Source: Hyphomicrobiales bacterium (GTDB lineage: Bacteria; Pseudomonadota; Alphaproteobacteria; Rhizobiales; Devosiaceae). From it: 64,000 bases of DNA. The notes beneath the pieces are model-generated. The model was not told the origin of the DNA, did no database searches, and saw only the letters and a program-made list of their open reading frames with translations. A program made the translations under genes and the position numbers. Below, piece after piece: positions 62,388-64,000 of this stretch (positions are counted from its first letter, which is position 1; every line of letters starts with the position of its first letter). The stretch lies in assembly GCA_027487555.1 (NCBI GenBank), contig JAIYDI010000042.1, positions 62,001 to 126,000 of the forward strand, read 5' to 3'.

Positions 62388-63683
62388 ATGCAGAAGATCG
62401 CTTTGGCCGCGGCGTGCGGACTGATTTGGGTAGGCGGCGCGGCCGCGGCAGATCTTGCGATCTATGCCGAACCGTCTCCGTCGCAGCCTGTGTCGAGTTC
62501 CCTGGCGCTGGCAGGGTTCTATGTCGGGTTGAACATCGGCAACGCCTTTGAAGGCTTCGAGTATACCGATAACGACTTCGATCCCCCCGAGACCTACGAT
62601 TTTGCCAAGGATCCGCTGCTTTACGGGTTTGCGGTTGGCTATGATGCCCCAGTTTCCGGCCGTTGGCTGCTCGGCGCCGAGTTGCGCTACGACCAGTTGG
62701 ACGCCGCGTTTGCCCCGTTCTCCGACGCCGGGCTCCCGACTCTTTTCAAGATGCACAGCAGCACGAGCGTCGTGGCGAAGGTAGGCTACCTGACCGCCCC
62801 CGGCACGCAGGTCTATGGTGTACTTGGTTACGGTTCGGTCGCGGTCGAGGCGGAGGAAGGCTTTGATGGCTGGGCTACCGGGAATGTCGGGGGCATTGTC
62901 GCCGGCATTGGTGCCGAGACGCGCCTGACCGATCTGCTGTCGGCCAGCGTCGATGCGCGCTATTTCCGCGGCGGCAGCACGTTCGTCACCGAGGACGACG
63001 AGGAGTTTCTGCCCAAGTATCTTATGGTCACGGCTGGCCTGAAGGTCCGCACGGGTCAGCCCGCGGCAGACACGGAACTTGCGTCGTCGCAACCTTATGA
63101 CTTCACCGGTTTCAGCCTTGGCGCTTCGCTCGATGGCGCGGTCGGGTCAATGGTCCGGACGGTGTCGACCCCCGGGGCTGAAACGGGTCCGTTCTGGTCC
63201 GAAAACGTCGGTGCAGGCGTTAGGGCGGGTTTTGATGGGGCGTTTGGAGATATCTTCCTCGCCGGTGTCGGTGCGACGGCCGACTTCTATCACCTGCCAT
63301 TCTACGATCCGGCGCAAGACTCTCCCGATGTGGCTGGCACGACACTGTTCGGCACGGTCGAGAGCGTGTTTGCATTGACTGGCAAGCTGGGCGTTCAGGT
63401 CGACCCGAGCGCCGTGCTTTACGCCAAGGCGGGCTTCGCCGCGATCTACACCACCGCCAACGAGGATTTCTTCGCTCTGGACGGCGGAGGAACGAAGGTT
63501 TTGCCAGGCTACCAGGTTGGTATCGGTTTGGAGACTGCTCTGGTCGACAACTGGACGCTCTCGGTTGAAGGTCTCTATACAGAGGCGCTGGAGGGGCTCA
63601 CGACCGAAAATACGCAGTTGAATCAGGTGGCGTTGTTTCCGCATCTGCTGACAGGCAATGTCGGGGTGAATTATCGCTTCTAG
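62388..63683 (+). CDS. Outer-membrane protein with two tandem beta-barrel domains
   Basis: The 431-residue protein starts MQKIALAAACGLIWVGGAAA, a cleavable signal peptide (cut before ADLAIY), with GGGGAG 5 bp upstream of the ATG. Two Omp25/RopB-like barrel domains follow. The first begins LAGFYVGLNIGNAFEGFEYT and ends LMVTAGLKVRTG. The second begins FTGFSLGASLDGAVGS and ends TGNVGVNYRF with the terminal Phe recognised by the BAM machinery. Single-barrel relatives have about 200 residues, so this looks like a fused or duplicated form. It follows the giant surface-protein gene in the same direction. A weak 7-bp CGGCCGC hairpin lies just downstream (63691-63714). Confidence 0.82.
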   Translation: MQKIALAAACGLIWVGGAAAADLAIYAEPSPSQPVSSSLALAGFYVGLNIGNAFEGFEYTDNDFDPPETYDFAKDPLLYGFAVGYDAPVSGRWLLGAELRYDQLDAAFAPFSDAGLPTLFKMHSSTSVVAKVGYLTAPGTQVYGVLGYGSVAVEAEEGFDGWATGNVGGIVAGIGAETRLTDLLSASVDARYFRGGSTFVTEDDEEFLPKYLMVTAGLKVRTGQPAADTELASSQPYDFTGFSLGASLDGAVGSMVRTVSTPGAETGPFWSENVGAGVRAGFDGAFGDIFLAGVGATADFYHLPFYDPAQDSPDVAGTTLFGTVESVFALTGKLGVQVDPSAVLYAKAGFAAIYTTANEDFFALDGGGTKVLPGYQVGIGLETALVDNWTLSVEGLYTEALEGLTTENTQLNQVALFPHLLTGNVGVNYRF

Positions 63684-63748
63684 CGCCGGCCGGCCGCGCG
63701 TTACCGGGCGGCCGAGACGGTGCCCTTTGTGTATGGAGTAGGGGCATT

Positions 63749-64000
63749 ATGGCAAGTAAATCGAAATCCGAACCGGCGACCGAGCAGGCGGCTGCGGAGC
63801 AGGGCGGGGTCGTGTGGAAAGAAGACGCGATGCGTACCGAGTTCGCCAATGTGGTGAACGTGCAGGGCACGCGTGAGCAGGTGGATATATTCTTCGGCAC
63901 CAATCGCACATGGTCGCCGCAGTCTGGCGCGCCGGTCGTGGTTGAACTGTCCAACCGCATGATCATGACGCCATTGGCCGCCAAGCGGCTGAGTGCCATC
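63749..64000 (+). CDS. DUF3467 family protein, partial
   Basis: The first 84 residues are present and the gene runs off the right edge. After an acidic start (MASKSKSEPATEQAAAEQGG) it reads FANVVNVQGTREQVDIFFGT, then PVVVELSNRMIMTPLAAKRL, the DUF3467 signature. The family is small, soluble and uncharacterised. A GGAG lies about 10 bp upstream of the ATG. It is 65 bp after the outer-membrane protein gene and may share its transcript. Confidence 0.85.
   Translation, partial: MASKSKSEPATEQAAAEQGGVVWKEDAMRTEFANVVNVQGTREQVDIFFGTNRTWSPQSGAPVVVELSNRMIMTPLAAKRLSAI

Overview
The window looks like chromosomal DNA of a high-GC alphaproteobacterium, most likely of the order Hyphomicrobiales (Rhizobiales). 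Evidence is the rplM-rpsI pair, a CtaA/COX15-type haem A synthase beside a DUF2842 gene, a hom-glpX pair next to a PLP aminotransferase, a Tim44-domain membrane protein, and an rpoE-chrR sigma/anti-sigma pair with exact zinc-ligand spacing. A Devosia-like genus is possible but cannot be proven from this sequence. No tRNA, rRNA, CRISPR array, phage or insertion sequence was found.

Region by region. 1-5.2 kb is an exopolysaccharide locus: a truncated glycosyl-phosphate transferase, a GT4 glycosyltransferase and a Wza-like export lipoprotein on the minus strand, divergent from a Wzc/GumC-like co-polymerase with a degenerate kinase domain and a NodB-type deacetylase. 5.2-7.8 kb is housekeeping: DUF2842, ctaA, and rplM-rpsI with a clear promoter and terminator. 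7.8-12.8 kb is a small accessory glycosylation island. It holds two paralogous GT2-like genes, each preceded by a P-loop NTPase gene. One NTPase is a clear pseudogene and the other has no usable start codon upstream of its P-loop. A GT4 gene and a DUF1508 gene follow. 13.1-21.3 kb is core metabolism and DNA repair (aminotransferase, hom, glpX, recJ), interrupted by a parDE toxin-antitoxin pair.

21.3-26.9 kb is a compact stress module. A flavin amine oxidase-DUF1365-CFA-synthase-like operon faces a convergent rpoE-chrR-SDR operon. Both operons carry the same candidate sigma-E promoter (TGATCC, 18 bp, TAGCY), which suggests ChrR-controlled membrane lipid modification under singlet-oxygen or related stress.

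27.7-64 kb is the most unusual part. A five-gene, translationally coupled operon encodes a periplasmic adaptor, an O-methyltransferase, two proteins I do not recognise, and a radical SAM enzyme. It is followed by a SapC-family gene with its own terminator, then one uninterrupted 29-kb gene for a 9,663-residue LEPR-XLL/RTX surface protein of roughly 1 MDa, which fills 45% of the window. After it come a two-barrel outer-membrane protein and a DUF3467 gene that runs off the end. The giant protein has at least three different repeat architectures in series and ends in nested RTX repeats, so type I secretion is expected, but no ABC exporter or TolC gene lies in the window. A two-part motif (TGCTACG, 6-7 bp, TTGTATAC) is shared by the upstream regions of sapC and the outer-membrane protein gene and may link their expression.
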